Assembly (NCBI RefSeq): GCF_002556635.1
Contig: NZ_MWMO01000001.1
Coordinates: 682,001-746,000, forward strand
Direction: 5' to 3'
Source of the DNA: Novosphingobium sp. PC22D
GTDB taxonomy: Bacteria; Pseudomonadota; Alphaproteobacteria; Sphingomonadales; Sphingomonadaceae
DNA length: 64,000 bases
Part shown: piece after piece, positions 18,691-28,607 of the stretch
Layout: each line of letters starts with the position of its first letter
How positions within the stretch are numbered: the stretch's first letter is position 1
The notes under the pieces: generated by a model
The model's database searches: none
What the model was told of the DNA's origin: nothing
Seen by the model: the letters and a program-made list of their open reading frames with translations, nothing else
Position numbers and translations under genes: made by a program

Positions 18691-20205
18691 TCAGTCGCTG
18701 TCGTACATCGCGGCGCGCATGTCGTCGGGCGCGAGGTCGGAGAACTTGGTGATCCGCGCCTCGAACTTGAGCCGCACCTTGCCGGTCGCGCCGTGCCGCT
18801 GCTTGGCGACGATCAGTTCGGACAGCCCCATGATCTGCTCCATCTTCTCGCGCCAGGCCTCGAACTTGGCGACGACTTCGGGCGGATCGGTGTCGGTCGG
18901 GAACTTCGGCTCGGTCGCCTTGTGGTAGTAATCCTCGCGGTAGACGAACCAGACCATGTCGGCGTCCTGCTCGATCGAGCCCGATTCGCGCAGGTCCGAG
19001 AGCATCGGGCGCTTGTCCTCGCGGCTTTCGACCGCGCGGCTGAGCTGCGAGAGCGCGATCACCGGCACGTTGAGTTCCTTGGCGAGCGTCTTGAGGCCGC
19101 GGCTGATCTCGGAAATCTCGTTCACGCGGTTGTCCTGCGCGCGGCCCGTGCCCTGGAGAAGCTGCAGGTAGTCGATCACGATGAGGCCGACGTTGTGGCG
19201 CCGCTTGAGCCGCCGCGCCCGCGCGCGCAGCGCGGCGATGGTGAGGCCGGGGGTGTCATCGATGTAGAGCGGCAGTTCGGCGAGCCGCTGGCTGGCGAAG
19301 GCGAGCTGCTGGAAGTCCTCGCGGCTGATCTTGCCCATGCGCAGCGCTTCGGAACTGATCCCCGACTGTTCGGCGAGAATACGCGTGGCGAGCTGGTCGG
19401 CGCTCATTTCGAGGCTGAAGAATGCGGTCGCCGCACCCACCGACTTGTCCTCTGCGATGCCGTCCTCGATGTCGCGCTTGAGGCGGTTGGCGGCGTTGAA
19501 GGCGATGTTGGTCGCAAGCGAGGTCTTGCCCATGCCGGGACGCCCGGCGAGGATGATGAGGTCGGAATCGTGCAGGCCGCCGATCTTGGAATTGACCGAA
19601 TCGAGCCCCGTGGTCTTGCCCGAGATATGGCCGCCCGAATTGAACGCCTTCTCGATCGCGGCGATCGCGGTGCGCGTGGCGACCCCGAAGCTTTGCGCCT
19701 CGCTGGCGCTGCCCGCGCCTTCGGCGACCTTGTAGAGCGCGGCTTCGGCCTGCTGGATCTGCTCCATCGGCTCGACCGCCTCGGAGGTGTCCATCGCCCC
19801 CTCGACCAGCCCGCGCCCGACCGAGACGAGTTCGCGCAGCAAGGCGAGGTCGTAGATCTGCTCGGCCAGTTCGCGCGGGGCGAGCAGGCCCTGACCGTCG
19901 GCGGTGAGCCGCGCGAGGTAGGCGACGCCGCCCAGCTCCTTGAGCGCCTCGTCCGATTCGAAATAGGGCCGCAGCGTTACTGGCGTGACCACCGCCTTGC
20001 GATCGAGCAACTGGATGATTCGTTCGTAGATTCGCGCGTGCACCGGCTCGTAGAAATGCGTCGGCGCGAGCTGCGTCTGCAGTTCCTCGATCACGCGGTT
20101 GTCGATCAGCACCGCCCCGAGAAACGCGGCTTCCGCCTCGACGTTGGAGGGCAGCGCGCGCGGTTCGGGCGGCGCGTTTCGGAAGAGGAGTTCGGGCTCG
20201 GCCAT
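18691..20205 (-). CDS. dnaB: Replicative DNA helicase DnaB
   Basis: The hexameric helicase that unwinds DNA at the replication fork. The 504-residue product has the N-terminal DnaB domain (PSNVEAEAAFLGAVLIDN) and the RecA-like C-terminal domain with Walker A GRPGMGKTS, Walker B LIVIDYLQLL and the arginine-finger region LSQLSRAVESR. No intein is present. The start at ATG 20205 gives the usual MAEPELLFRNAPPEPRALPSN beginning. A longer open frame upstream has no support. It is divergent from the UPF0262 gene. Confidence 0.97.
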   Translation of the reverse strand: MAEPELLFRNAPPEPRALPSNVEAEAAFLGAVLIDNRVIEELQTQLAPTHFYEPVHARIYERIIQLLDRKAVVTPVTLRPYFESDEALKELGGVAYLARLTADGQGLLAPRELAEQIYDLALLRELVSVGRGLVEGAMDTSEAVEPMEQIQQAEAALYKVAEGAGSASEAQSFGVATRTAIAAIEKAFNSGGHISGKTTGLDSVNSKIGGLHDSDLIILAGRPGMGKTSLATNIAFNAANRLKRDIEDGIAEDKSVGAATAFFSLEMSADQLATRILAEQSGISSEALRMGKISREDFQQLAFASQRLAELPLYIDDTPGLTIAALRARARRLKRRHNVGLIVIDYLQLLQGTGRAQDNRVNEISEISRGLKTLAKELNVPVIALSQLSRAVESREDKRPMLSDLRESGSIEQDADMVWFVYREDYYHKATEPKFPTDTDPPEVVAKFEAWREKMEQIMGLSELIVAKQRHGATGKVRLKFEARITKFSDLAPDDMRAAMYDSD

Positions 20206-20333
20206 AAGCGCGGCACCTTGCTCCCGGCCCCGCGTCCCGGCAACCCGACAAACGATGGAAAGTAATCCACAGCGTGTGGAAGAGCGCTCCGGACTTGCCC
20301 CGGCATGCTGCAATTGCGTAAGGCGCATGGGGC

Positions 20334-20816
20334 ATGCCCGATCCGCGCATCTCGCACATCGAACTCGACGAGGCCACGATCCTCTCGCGCAATGCCGATA
20401 TCGAGCAGGAACGGCGTGTGGCGATGTTCGATCTGATCGAGGACAACACCTTCAAGCCGGTGCGCTCCTACGAGGCGGGACATCACGGGCCTTATCGCCT
20501 GCACCTATCGGTGCGCGACGGGCGGCTGATCATGAGCGTCGCCGACGAGCAGGGAAATGCCCTCGAGACGCTTGGGCTCGGCATGGGCCGCTTCCGGCGC
20601 TCGATCCGCGAATACTTCGCGATCTGCGAGAGCTACTATCAGGCGGTGCGCAAGGCCACCGCGCAGGAAATCGAGACGATCGACATGGCCCGGCGCGGGG
20701 TTCACAACGGTGCGGCGGAAATGCTGATCGAGCGGCTCGAAGGAAAGGTCGAGACCGACTTCGATACCGCGCGCAGGCTCTTTACCCTGATCTGCGTGCT
20801 GCATATCAGGGCCTGA
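20334..20816 (+). CDS. UPF0262 family protein
   Basis: A 160-residue protein of the UPF0262 family, which is largely confined to alphaproteobacteria. Recognisable blocks are ISHIELDEATI, the DNTFKP segment and the PYRLHLSVRDGRLIM strand, followed by the helical ESYYQAVRKATAQEIETIDMARRGVHN region. No catalytic or metal motif stands out. The function of the family is unknown. Its ribosome site is weak (GGGG before ATG). It is followed after 63 bases by the GH25-like gene. Confidence 0.85.
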   Translation: MPDPRISHIELDEATILSRNADIEQERRVAMFDLIEDNTFKPVRSYEAGHHGPYRLHLSVRDGRLIMSVADEQGNALETLGLGMGRFRRSIREYFAICESYYQAVRKATAQEIETIDMARRGVHNGAAEMLIERLEGKVETDFDTARRLFTLICVLHIRA

Positions 20817-20879
20817 GGAAGAATCGGGCGCGGGGGCGGCCCGGGCGTTGCATCAGGGTTCGGGGGCACCAAAGCTGAC

Positions 20880-21578
20880 ATGGCCAGGAAGCGGAGCAGC
20901 CGCGCCTTGCTGCGCCTGTTGGGCGCCTTGGCGCTTGTGGCGCTGGTCGGCGGCGCATGGGGCTGGTGGCATCTCCACCACTGGCTGCCGCCGCGCGCGG
21001 ACTACCCGGTGCAGGGCGTCGAGATCGGCGCGGAGGACGGCGCGCTCGACTGGAGCACGGTGAAAGGCATCGGCGCCGACTTCGCCTATATCGACGCGAG
21101 CGCCAGTGCCTCGGCGCGCGATCCGAACTTCGTGACCAACCTCGAGGGCGCGCGGCTCGCCGGCTTGCAGGTGGGCGCGGTCCATCGCTACGATCCGTGT
21201 CAGCCCGCGGAGAAGCAGGCAGCCAATTTCGTCACCACGGTGCCGCGCGACGCCGATATGCTGCCGCCGGCCGTCGAACTCGACATGACGGCCGAGCACT
21301 GTCTGATGAGGGTCAACGAAGCGAAGGTGGAAAGCGAACTCATGACCTTTCTCAACCAGGTCGAAACGCACACCGGACGCGCCACGATCCTCAAGGTGAG
21401 CGATCGCTTCGAGGCCGAATACGGCATCGCAGCCCGGATCGACCGCAACCTGTGGCTGGTGCGCGACCGCTTCGAGCCCGACTACGCGGGCCGTCCCTGG
21501 ACGATGTGGACCGCCAACACGCGGCTTTCGAACGAGATCGCCGACGGCGACTTGCGCTGGGTGGTGGTCCGCCCGTGA
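20880..21578 (+). CDS. Membrane-anchored GH25-like (lysozyme-fold) protein
   Basis: A 232-residue protein with a basic N-terminus and one membrane segment (about 10-28), leaving a periplasmic domain of the glycoside hydrolase 25 type. The fold is recognised from VQGVEIGAEDGALDWSTVK, GADFAYIDASAS, DPNFVTNLEGARLAGLQVGAVHRY and LPPAVELDM. In active GH25 muramidases these positions read GIDVS and DxE. Here they read GVEIG and ELD, so acidic residues are kept but exchanged. It may cut peptidoglycan or be a divergent binding form. Its stop overlaps the cdd start (GTGA), so the two are translationally coupled. Confidence 0.8.
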   Translation: MARKRSSRALLRLLGALALVALVGGAWGWWHLHHWLPPRADYPVQGVEIGAEDGALDWSTVKGIGADFAYIDASASASARDPNFVTNLEGARLAGLQVGAVHRYDPCQPAEKQAANFVTTVPRDADMLPPAVELDMTAEHCLMRVNEAKVESELMTFLNQVETHTGRATILKVSDRFEAEYGIAARIDRNLWLVRDRFEPDYAGRPWTMWTANTRLSNEIADGDLRWVVVRP

Positions 21579-22021
21579 GCGCGTCCGTGCAGACTTCCGC
21601 CGAGCGCGACCGGCTCATCGGCATGGCACGCGAGGCCGCGACCGGAGCCTATGCGCCCTATTCGCGCTTCCATGTCGGCGCGGCGCTGCTCTTCGCCGAC
21701 GGTTCGGTCGTGACCGGCGCCAATGTCGAGAATGCGAGCTACGGCTTGTCGCTTTGCGCCGAGACCGTCGCGGTTTCGGCAGCCATGGCCGCAGGACGGC
21801 GCGGCGGTCTTGTCGCCGTTGCGGTGATCGGCGGGATCGGGGGCGTATTCGGCGAAACCGTCACGCCCTGCGGGCGCTGCCGCCAGGTTCTCAACGAACT
21901 GGCGCAGAGCGGCGATACCGATCCCGTGATCTGGTGCGCGGGGGGCGAGGGCGTGTTCGAGACGCGCCTCTCGGCGCTGCTGCCCCACGCCTTCGGCCCC
22001 GCGAACCTCGGCCAAGCCTGA
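21575..22021 (+). CDS. cdd: Cytidine deaminase
   Basis: A zinc enzyme that deaminates cytidine and deoxycytidine in pyrimidine salvage. The 148-residue product has the family blocks YAPYSRFHVGAALL and NVENASYGLSLCAETVA (zinc Cys and catalytic Glu) and PCGRCRQVLNE (two zinc Cys). Length is normal for the homotetrameric type. It starts at a GTG at 21575 that shares four bases (GTGA) with the upstream stop, and a second GTG follows 12 bases later. Coupling to a cell-wall hydrolase gene is odd and may be only a matter of arrangement. Confidence 0.93.
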   Translation: MSASVQTSAERDRLIGMAREAATGAYAPYSRFHVGAALLFADGSVVTGANVENASYGLSLCAETVAVSAAMAAGRRGGLVAVAVIGGIGGVFGETVTPCGRCRQVLNELAQSGDTDPVIWCAGGEGVFETRLSALLPHAFGPANLGQA

Positions 22022-22025
22022 CCGC

Positions 22026-22172
22026 TCAGCGGCGACGCCGGGCGGCGGTGGTCGCTTCTTCCTCGCGCATTTCCTTGACCGCTTCCTCACGATGCCGGTC
22101 GAGCACCAGCGAGCCGGTGCGCTGCGGATCGTGGGCGCGTCGATAGGGAATTTCGTTGCCGATGTTTTCCAT
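22026..22172 (-). CDS. Small basic hypothetical protein (48 aa)
   Basis: A 48-residue protein with many charged residues (DRHREEAVKEMREEE) and an Arg-rich end. The open frame continues upstream, but the ATG at 22172 has a clear ribosome site, AGGAG, 8 bases before it, and the part before that looks non-coding. No membrane segment and no family recognised. It converges on cdd, with 4 bases between the stops. Confidence 0.55.
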   Translation of the reverse strand: MENIGNEIPYRRAHDPQRTGSLVLDRHREEAVKEMREEEATTAARRRR

Positions 22173-22357
22173 GGTGTTCTCTCCTGTTCTGGGCGCTCGC
22201 TTCATGGCGAGTCGCTTCTGCCTCCTACTCATATGGGAAGCCGAGGCGATGGTAACACCCCGATCCGGAGCGGATTTTTCGGGTCGTTCATCCCGAGCAG
22301 CGCTATCCTGCCCTCGGCCCGACATGTCGATGGCAGGGCAGCAGCCGAGGACAAAGC

Positions 22358-22807
22358 ATGGCCAAGCCGCTTTCCGCGAAAACGATCGCAACCATCAAGG
22401 CAAGCGCTCCCGCGCTCCAGCAGCACGGCGTCGCGATCACCACCCGCATGTACGAGCGGCTTTTCATCAACCCCGAGATAGAGGCGATGTTCGACCGAGC
22501 GGCACAAGAATCGGGCGAGCAGCCGCGCCGGCTCGCCGGGGCGATCCTCGCCTATGCGCAGAACGCCGACAAGCTCGAGAACCTCGGCGGCGCGGTCGAG
22601 CGCATGGCGGCACGCCACGTGGAGGCCGGTGTCAGGGCCGAGCACTATCCGCTCGTCGCGCAAGCGCTCTTGCCCGCGATCCGAGACGTGCTGGGCGATG
22701 AGGCGAGCGACGAACTGCTCGAAGCCTGGGGCGAGGCCTACTGGTATCTCGCCGAGATCCTGATCAATGCCGAAAACGCGCTCTACGCGCAGCAGGACAA
22801 GCCCTGA
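22358..22807 (+). CDS. Single-domain globin (flavohaemoglobin-type globin without reductase)
   Basis: A 149-residue haem protein matching the globin domain of bacterial flavohaemoglobin (Hmp): SAKTIATIKASAPALQQHG, the distal-region MYERLF and QESGEQPRRLAGAILAYA, and the proximal His in MAARHVEAGVRAEHYPLV. The FAD and NAD domains are absent: the gene stops where the globin ends. Such proteins bind O2 or NO and need an outside reductase for NO dioxygenase activity. GAGGA 7 bases before the ATG supports the start. It is convergent with the LysR gene and about 1 kb from the formaldehyde/S-nitrosoglutathione enzyme FrmA, which fits a nitrosative-stress role. Confidence 0.9.
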   Translation: MAKPLSAKTIATIKASAPALQQHGVAITTRMYERLFINPEIEAMFDRAAQESGEQPRRLAGAILAYAQNADKLENLGGAVERMAARHVEAGVRAEHYPLVAQALLPAIRDVLGDEASDELLEAWGEAYWYLAEILINAENALYAQQDKP

Positions 22808-22814
22808 ACCGCGA

Positions 22815-23699
22815 TCACGCCGCGTCGAGCGCGGGTTGCAGCCGCTCCTCGAATTCACGGATCAGCCGGCGCACCTTGGGCAGCAGGTGGCGGCGCTGCG
22901 GCGAGACCAGCCAGACCTTCTCGGGCTCCGCAAGGCAATGCTCGAGCACCGGGAGGAGGAGCCCCTCGGCGATCGGGCGGCGCACATAGAACTCGGGCAA
23001 CTGGCAGATCCCGCGCCCGGCGAGCGCGAAGCCGACCACCGCGGCGCCGCTGTTGCAGCGCCAGCGCCCGCGCGGCGTGATGACACGCGGGCGCCCGCCT
23101 TCGAGAAAGTGCCAGTTGCCCGCGGTGCCGACGAGACATTCGTGGCGGGCGAGATCGTCGACCGAGTGCGGTGCTCCGGCTCTCTCCAGGTAGGCGGGCG
23201 AGGCGACGGTGGCGAGGCGGCGGCGCGCGATCTCTCGGCTGACGAGGCGCCGGTCATCGCCCTCGCCGGTGCGGATCGCGAGGTCGTAGCCCTCGGCGAG
23301 AATGTCGGTCACGCGGTTGGTCAGGTCGATCGAGACCGAAAGGCGGGGATGGCGATCGGCATAGTCGCCCACGATCGGGGCAATGAAGCGCTCGCCCATC
23401 ACGATCGAGCAGGTTAGGCGCAGCTCGCCTTGCGGCTCGTCGTCACCGCGCGTCAGCGCGAGCAGTTCGTCGCGCTCCTGGATCAGGCGGCGCGCGTGCT
23501 CGATGAAGTTGCGGCCGGCATCGGTTGGGCTGACGCGCCGCGTCGTGCGGTTGAACAGCGCGACGCCAACCCGGTCCTCGAGCCGCGCGACCACCCGGCT
23601 GACGTGGGAGGTCGAGACGTCGAGCAGGGCGGCGGCGCCCACGAACGAGCCGGCGTCGGCGATCGCAACGGCTTCTTCAAGGCCTTCCCATGGCGGCAT
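22815..23699 (-). CDS. LysR-family transcriptional regulator
   Basis: A 294-residue LysR regulator. The N-terminal winged helix is clear (FVGAAALLDVSTSHVSRVVARLE, residues about 19-41, then LFNRTTRRVSPTDAG), and the rest is a periplasmic-binding-like effector domain with LRLTCSIVMGERFIAP. It is divergent from frmA with about 115 bases between starts, the classic arrangement for control of the neighbour, so it may regulate frmA-fghA. The effector is unknown. Confidence 0.88.
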   Translation of the reverse strand: MPPWEGLEEAVAIADAGSFVGAAALLDVSTSHVSRVVARLEDRVGVALFNRTTRRVSPTDAGRNFIEHARRLIQERDELLALTRGDDEPQGELRLTCSIVMGERFIAPIVGDYADRHPRLSVSIDLTNRVTDILAEGYDLAIRTGEGDDRRLVSREIARRRLATVASPAYLERAGAPHSVDDLARHECLVGTAGNWHFLEGGRPRVITPRGRWRCNSGAAVVGFALAGRGICQLPEFYVRRPIAEGLLLPVLEHCLAEPEKVWLVSPQRRHLLPKVRRLIREFEERLQPALDAA

Positions 23700-23813
23700 G
23701 GTGCGCGGATTGTCCCTCTGCGGAAATAAAGCATTACGTCCAAGCCCCTTTATCCGCCACGCGCGGCAATGCTAGGCCCTGCGTTCCGATCCCTTCAAGC
23801 GAGACCAGAATCG

Positions 23814-24925
<1,112 letters not shown>

Positions 24926-24926
<1 letters not shown>

Positions 24927-25759
24927 TGGAGACGGTTTCAACGAACAAGAGCCACGGCGGCACGCAGGGCGTCTACACCCACCAGTCGCGCGAAACCGGG
25001 ACCGGAATGACCATCTCGGTCTTCGTGCCCGAGCATGCCCCGGGCGCGAAGCTGCCGGTGCTCTGGTATCTCTCGGGCCTGACCTGCACCCACGCCAACG
25101 TCACCGAGAAGGGGGAGTTCCGCGCTGCCTGCGCCGAGCACGGGGTGATCTTCATCGCGCCCGATACCAGTCCGCGCGGCGACGAGGTGCCCGATGACGA
25201 GGGCTACGACTTCGGCAAGGGCGCGGGCTTCTACGTCGATGCGACGCAGGAGCCCTGGGCGAAGAACTACCGCATGCGCAGCTACATCGAGCGCGAATTG
25301 CCCGCGCTCGTCGCCGAGCGGTTCCCGGTCGACATGGAGCGCCAGGGCATCACCGGCCACTCCATGGGCGGCCACGGCGCGCTGACGATCGGCTTGCGCA
25401 ATTCGGCCCGCTTCCGTTCGGTGAGCGCCTTTTCGCCGATCGTCGCGCCGCTCGCCTGCCCTTGGGGCGATAAGGCGCTGGGCGGCTATCTCGGCCCCGA
25501 TCGTGCCGCCTGGCGCGAATACGACGCCTGCGCGCTGATCGAGGACGGCGCGCGCCTGCCCGACCTGCTCGTCGATCAGGGCACCGCCGATGGCTTCCTC
25601 GAAGAGCAGCTCAAGACGCATCTGCTGCGCGAGGCGTGCGACAAGGCGGGCCAGCCGGCGACGATCCGCATGCAGGAGGGGTACGACCACTCGTACTACT
25701 TCATCTCGACCTTCATGGCCGAGCACATCGCGTGGCACGCAGAGCGGCTGAAGGCCTGA
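24926..25759 (+). CDS. fghA: S-formylglutathione hydrolase
   Basis: An esterase-D-type alpha/beta hydrolase that splits S-formylglutathione to formate and glutathione, the step after FrmA. The 277-residue product has the family start SHGGTQGVYTHQS, the oxyanion region LSGLTCTHANV, the nucleophile elbow GHSMGGHGA, and the catalytic Asp and His in DQGTAD and GYDHSYYFI. The ATG at 24926 overlaps the frmA stop as TGATG. A TTG one codon earlier is less likely. No formate dehydrogenase follows, so formate handling is encoded elsewhere. Confidence 0.96.
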
Positions 25760-25807
25760 GGGAGCGCGGACCCGGACCGCTCGCGTCTTGGTGAACTTCG
25801 CTCGGCG

Positions 25808-26845
25808 TTAGTCTTCGCTCTCGCAGACCGGCGTGATCTCGACGACGATGTCGCCTGCCCGCAGTTCGCGCGCGGCGTCCTCCCAGAACCCGATCGCCTC
25901 GCCGCCGCGATAGACCCGCAGGCCCTTGCCGCCGCTGGCGAGCGCGTCGATGCCCTTGCCGACCTCGGAGGCGAGCACCTTGCGCTCGACGAGCTGGACC
26001 CGGCCCGTTACCGAAGCGAGATCGGCGAGGTAGTCGGAGATGTGCTTGCCCTCCGCCGAACCCGCCAGCAGCAGCCCGGTGAAGCGCACCGGGTTGATGA
26101 CGTTGTCCGCGCCCGCCTGGCGCGCGAGCAGTTCGTTGTCGTCGGCGCGCACAACGGCGGTGATCGGCACGCCGGGCGCTAGGTGGCGCGCGGTGAGGAT
26201 GATCAGGATCGTCGTGTCGTCGCGCCCCGCCGAAACGAGCACCGCGCGCGATTTGGCGATGCGCACCGCCGCGAGAACCTCGTCGCGGGTGGCGTCGCCT
26301 TCCATGACGTTGCAGCCGACGCGCTCGGCCTGGGCGAGGCGCGCCTCGCCCTGGTCGATGACGACGATGCAGGCCGGGTCGGTGCCGCGCTCGATAAGCT
26401 CGTTGACCGCTTCGGAACCGCTCACGCCATAGCCGAGCACGACGATGTGGTTCTCGAGCCGTTCCTGAATGCGCTTCATGCGCCACTTCTCCCAGCTGCG
26501 CTTGATGATGAAATTATAGGCGGTGCCGACAAAGAGATAGATCACCGCCAGCCGGATCGGCGTGACGATCGCCGCCTCGACGAGCCGCGCCCGGTCGCTG
26601 ACCGGGGCGATGTCGCCGAAGCCGGTGGTGGTGATCGAAATCATGGTGAAATAGACGACGTCGAGAAAGCTGACGTGGCCGTCGTGCGCGTCCTTGAGCC
26701 CGCCCCGGTCGGCCCAGTGAACCATGACGACGACGAACACGAGCCCCAGCGCGGCGAACAGCCGCAGTGCGGCATCGGCCCAGACGGGGACGGCGATGGC
26801 GCGCCGCAAGGGCCGGAACAGGGCCTGCGCGCGTCGCTGCTTCAC
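25808..26845 (-). CDS. Potassium channel with C-terminal RCK (TrkA-N) domain
   Basis: A 345-residue two-segment ion channel. Two membrane helices (about 25-45 and 90-110) flank the pore, whose selectivity filter is TTTGFGD (a variant of TTVGYGD). A cytoplasmic RCK/TrkA-N domain follows with the nucleotide loop VVLGYGVSGSEAV and the acidic strand end VVIDQGEARLAQAE, then a TrkA-C-like end. It probably gates K+ flow in response to nucleotides or Ca2+. Its ATG shares four bases with the stop of the LysM-M23 gene (ATGA). It is the last gene of the serS-surE operon. Confidence 0.9.
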   Translation of the reverse strand: MKQRRAQALFRPLRRAIAVPVWADAALRLFAALGLVFVVVMVHWADRGGLKDAHDGHVSFLDVVYFTMISITTTGFGDIAPVSDRARLVEAAIVTPIRLAVIYLFVGTAYNFIIKRSWEKWRMKRIQERLENHIVVLGYGVSGSEAVNELIERGTDPACIVVIDQGEARLAQAERVGCNVMEGDATRDEVLAAVRIAKSRAVLVSAGRDDTTILIILTARHLAPGVPITAVVRADDNELLARQAGADNVINPVRFTGLLLAGSAEGKHISDYLADLASVTGRVQLVERKVLASEVGKGIDALASGGKGLRVYRGGEAIGFWEDAARELRAGDIVVEITPVCESED

Positions 26846-27846
26846 GGGGTTTCGGGCAGCTCCGGCATGGGATCGACGGGCGCGCCGTCATGCCGCACTT
26901 CGAAGTGCAGCTCGTCTCCCCTCGCGCGGCCGGAACTGCCGACGAGGCCGATCCGTTCGCCGCGCGCGACCTTGTGGCCCTGCTTCACGGTGATGCGGCT
27001 GAGAAAGCCGTAGGCGGTGTGCCACCCGTTGCCGTGATCGATCACCACGAGGTTGCCGAAGTCCTTCTCTTCCTTGCCGGCGAACAGGACCTCGCCTGCC
27101 GCTGCGGCCCGCACAGCAGTACCGCGCGCAGCCCGGATGTCGAGCCCGTCGTGATAGGCCGAGGTGCCGCGCTCCGTGAAACTGCGTCGCACGTCGCCCG
27201 AAAGCGGCCAGGCGAACCGGGTCTCGGGCGTGCCCGGGGGAAGCGGGGAGGAGGCGCCTTTCATCGGCGCATCGACCACTGTGGGGATGAGCAGGCGCGC
27301 GCCGGGGCGCAGCGGCGCGTCCGGATCGAGACCATTGGCCACCGCGATGTCGGACCACGGCACGCCGCGCGCCATGGCGATCGCGAAGCCGGTCTCCCCC
27401 GCGGCGACGGTATGCGCGCCGGTGCGCGGGATCTTCAGCGTCTGGCCGATGCGGATGACGTAGGGCGGTTCCAGGCCGTTGGCCTCGGCGATCAGCACGC
27501 GCGGCACTCCGGCGCGCAGCGCGACGCCGCCCAGCGAATCGCCTGGCGCCACGACGTAGCTGCTCGCTTGCGAGAGGTCCGGGTTGGACGGGCCGCGTGC
27601 GGCGATGGTGCGCGAGGCGCCGCCGCCGCGCGGGATCGCCAATGTCTCGCCGATGCGCACCACATAGGGCGGCTCAAGCCCGTTGGCCTCGATGATGCGC
27701 TCGCGCGGCACTCCGGCGCGATTGGCGATCCCGTTGAGCGTCTCGCCTTCGAGGACGACGTGTTCGCTTTCTTCCCTGGGCGTCGCGGCCGATGCTTCGG
27801 ACAGGATCAGGAGCGGGGCGGCGGCGAGGAAGACCAGCCGCCTCAC
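26842..27846 (-). CDS. LysM-repeat M23 (LytM) peptidase, NlpD-like
   Basis: A 334-residue envelope protein. A Sec signal peptide (about 1-20, ending SEASA) leads to three LysM peptidoglycan-binding repeats (about 28-72, 95-140 and 143-188; repeated pattern EANGLEPPYV-RIG-TL-IPR) and a LytM/M23 domain (about 215-325). The zinc-site motifs are YHDGLDIRA and ELHFEVRHDG, with the extra His in GWHTAYGF, so it looks catalytically competent, unlike true NlpD. The start is GTG, overlapping the surE stop (GTGA). The surE-M23 order is conserved in many proteobacteria (surE-pcm-nlpD), here without pcm. Unlike NlpD it lacks a lipobox. Confidence 0.9.
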   Translation of the reverse strand: MRRLVFLAAAPLLILSEASAATPREESEHVVLEGETLNGIANRAGVPRERIIEANGLEPPYVVRIGETLAIPRGGGASRTIAARGPSNPDLSQASSYVVAPGDSLGGVALRAGVPRVLIAEANGLEPPYVIRIGQTLKIPRTGAHTVAAGETGFAIAMARGVPWSDIAVANGLDPDAPLRPGARLLIPTVVDAPMKGASSPLPPGTPETRFAWPLSGDVRRSFTERGTSAYHDGLDIRAARGTAVRAAAAGEVLFAGKEEKDFGNLVVIDHGNGWHTAYGFLSRITVKQGHKVARGERIGLVGSSGRARGDELHFEVRHDGAPVDPMPELPETP

Positions 27847-28607
27847 GGCTGGTATTGATCCGCCATGCGCTCCAGCTCGGCGCCGTGCGTCAGGTCGAGA
27901 TGGAGCGGCGTGACCGAGATATAGCCGTCCGCGATCGCCTCGAGATCGGTGTCCGAACCGGGCGTATGCTCGATCCCGTGAAGGCCGAACCAGAAATACG
28001 GGAAACCACGCGGGTCGATGCTTTCCACCACCGAACCGCGGGCATAGTCATGAAAACCCTGCCTAACCACGCGAATGCCCCTCACGTCCCCACCTGCCAT
28101 TGGGGGAAAGTTTATATTAACCAAGCTTCGCGAGGCAAATTCGATATCCACAAGCGGGCGCAGCACCTTTTCGCCCCAGGCTTCGGCGGCGTCGAAGGAG
28201 ACCGCGTTGCCGACGCCTTCCTTGCCGTAGACCTGGCTCAGCGCGATCGAGCGCACCCCCGCGAGCGCGCCTTCCATCGCCGCCGAGACCGTGCCCGAAT
28301 AGGTCACGTCGTCACCCAGGTTGGCACCGCGATTGACGCCCGAGAGGATGAGGTCCGGCGGCTCGGGCAGGACCTTCTTGAGCGCCATGTTGACCGCGTC
28401 GGTCGGCGTGCCCGAGACCGAAAAGCGGCGCGGTGCATGTTCGCGCAGCCGCACCGGCCGGGTCAGCGTGAGCGAGTGGCCCGCGCCCGACTGTTCTTCG
28501 GCCGGCGCGCAGATCCAGATATCGTCGGAAAGCTTGGCCGCTATCTTCTCTAGGACATAGAGCCCGGGCGCGTTGATGCCGTCGTCGTTGGTCAGAAGAA
28601 TGCGCAT
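27843..28607 (-). CDS. surE: 5'/3'-nucleotidase SurE
   Basis: A metal-dependent nucleotidase/exopolyphosphatase linked to stationary-phase survival. The 254-residue product starts [16 protein letters not shown] (metal Asp pair) and has APAEEQSGAGHSLT, SGTPTDAV and SGVNRGANLGDDVTYSGTV, all SurE signatures. The ATG overlaps the serS stop as TGATG, and its own stop overlaps the peptidase GTG, so it sits in the middle of a tightly coupled operon. Confidence 0.95.
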   Translation of the reverse strand: MRILLTNDDGINAPGLYVLEKIAAKLSDDIWICAPAEEQSGAGHSLTLTRPVRLREHAPRRFSVSGTPTDAVNMALKKVLPEPPDLILSGVNRGANLGDDVTYSGTVSAAMEGALAGVRSIALSQVYGKEGVGNAVSFDAAEAWGEKVLRPLVDIEFASRSLVNINFPPMAGGDVRGIRVVRQGFHDYARGSVVESIDPRGFPYFWFGLHGIEHTPGSDTDLEAIADGYISVTPLHLDLTHGAELERMADQYQP

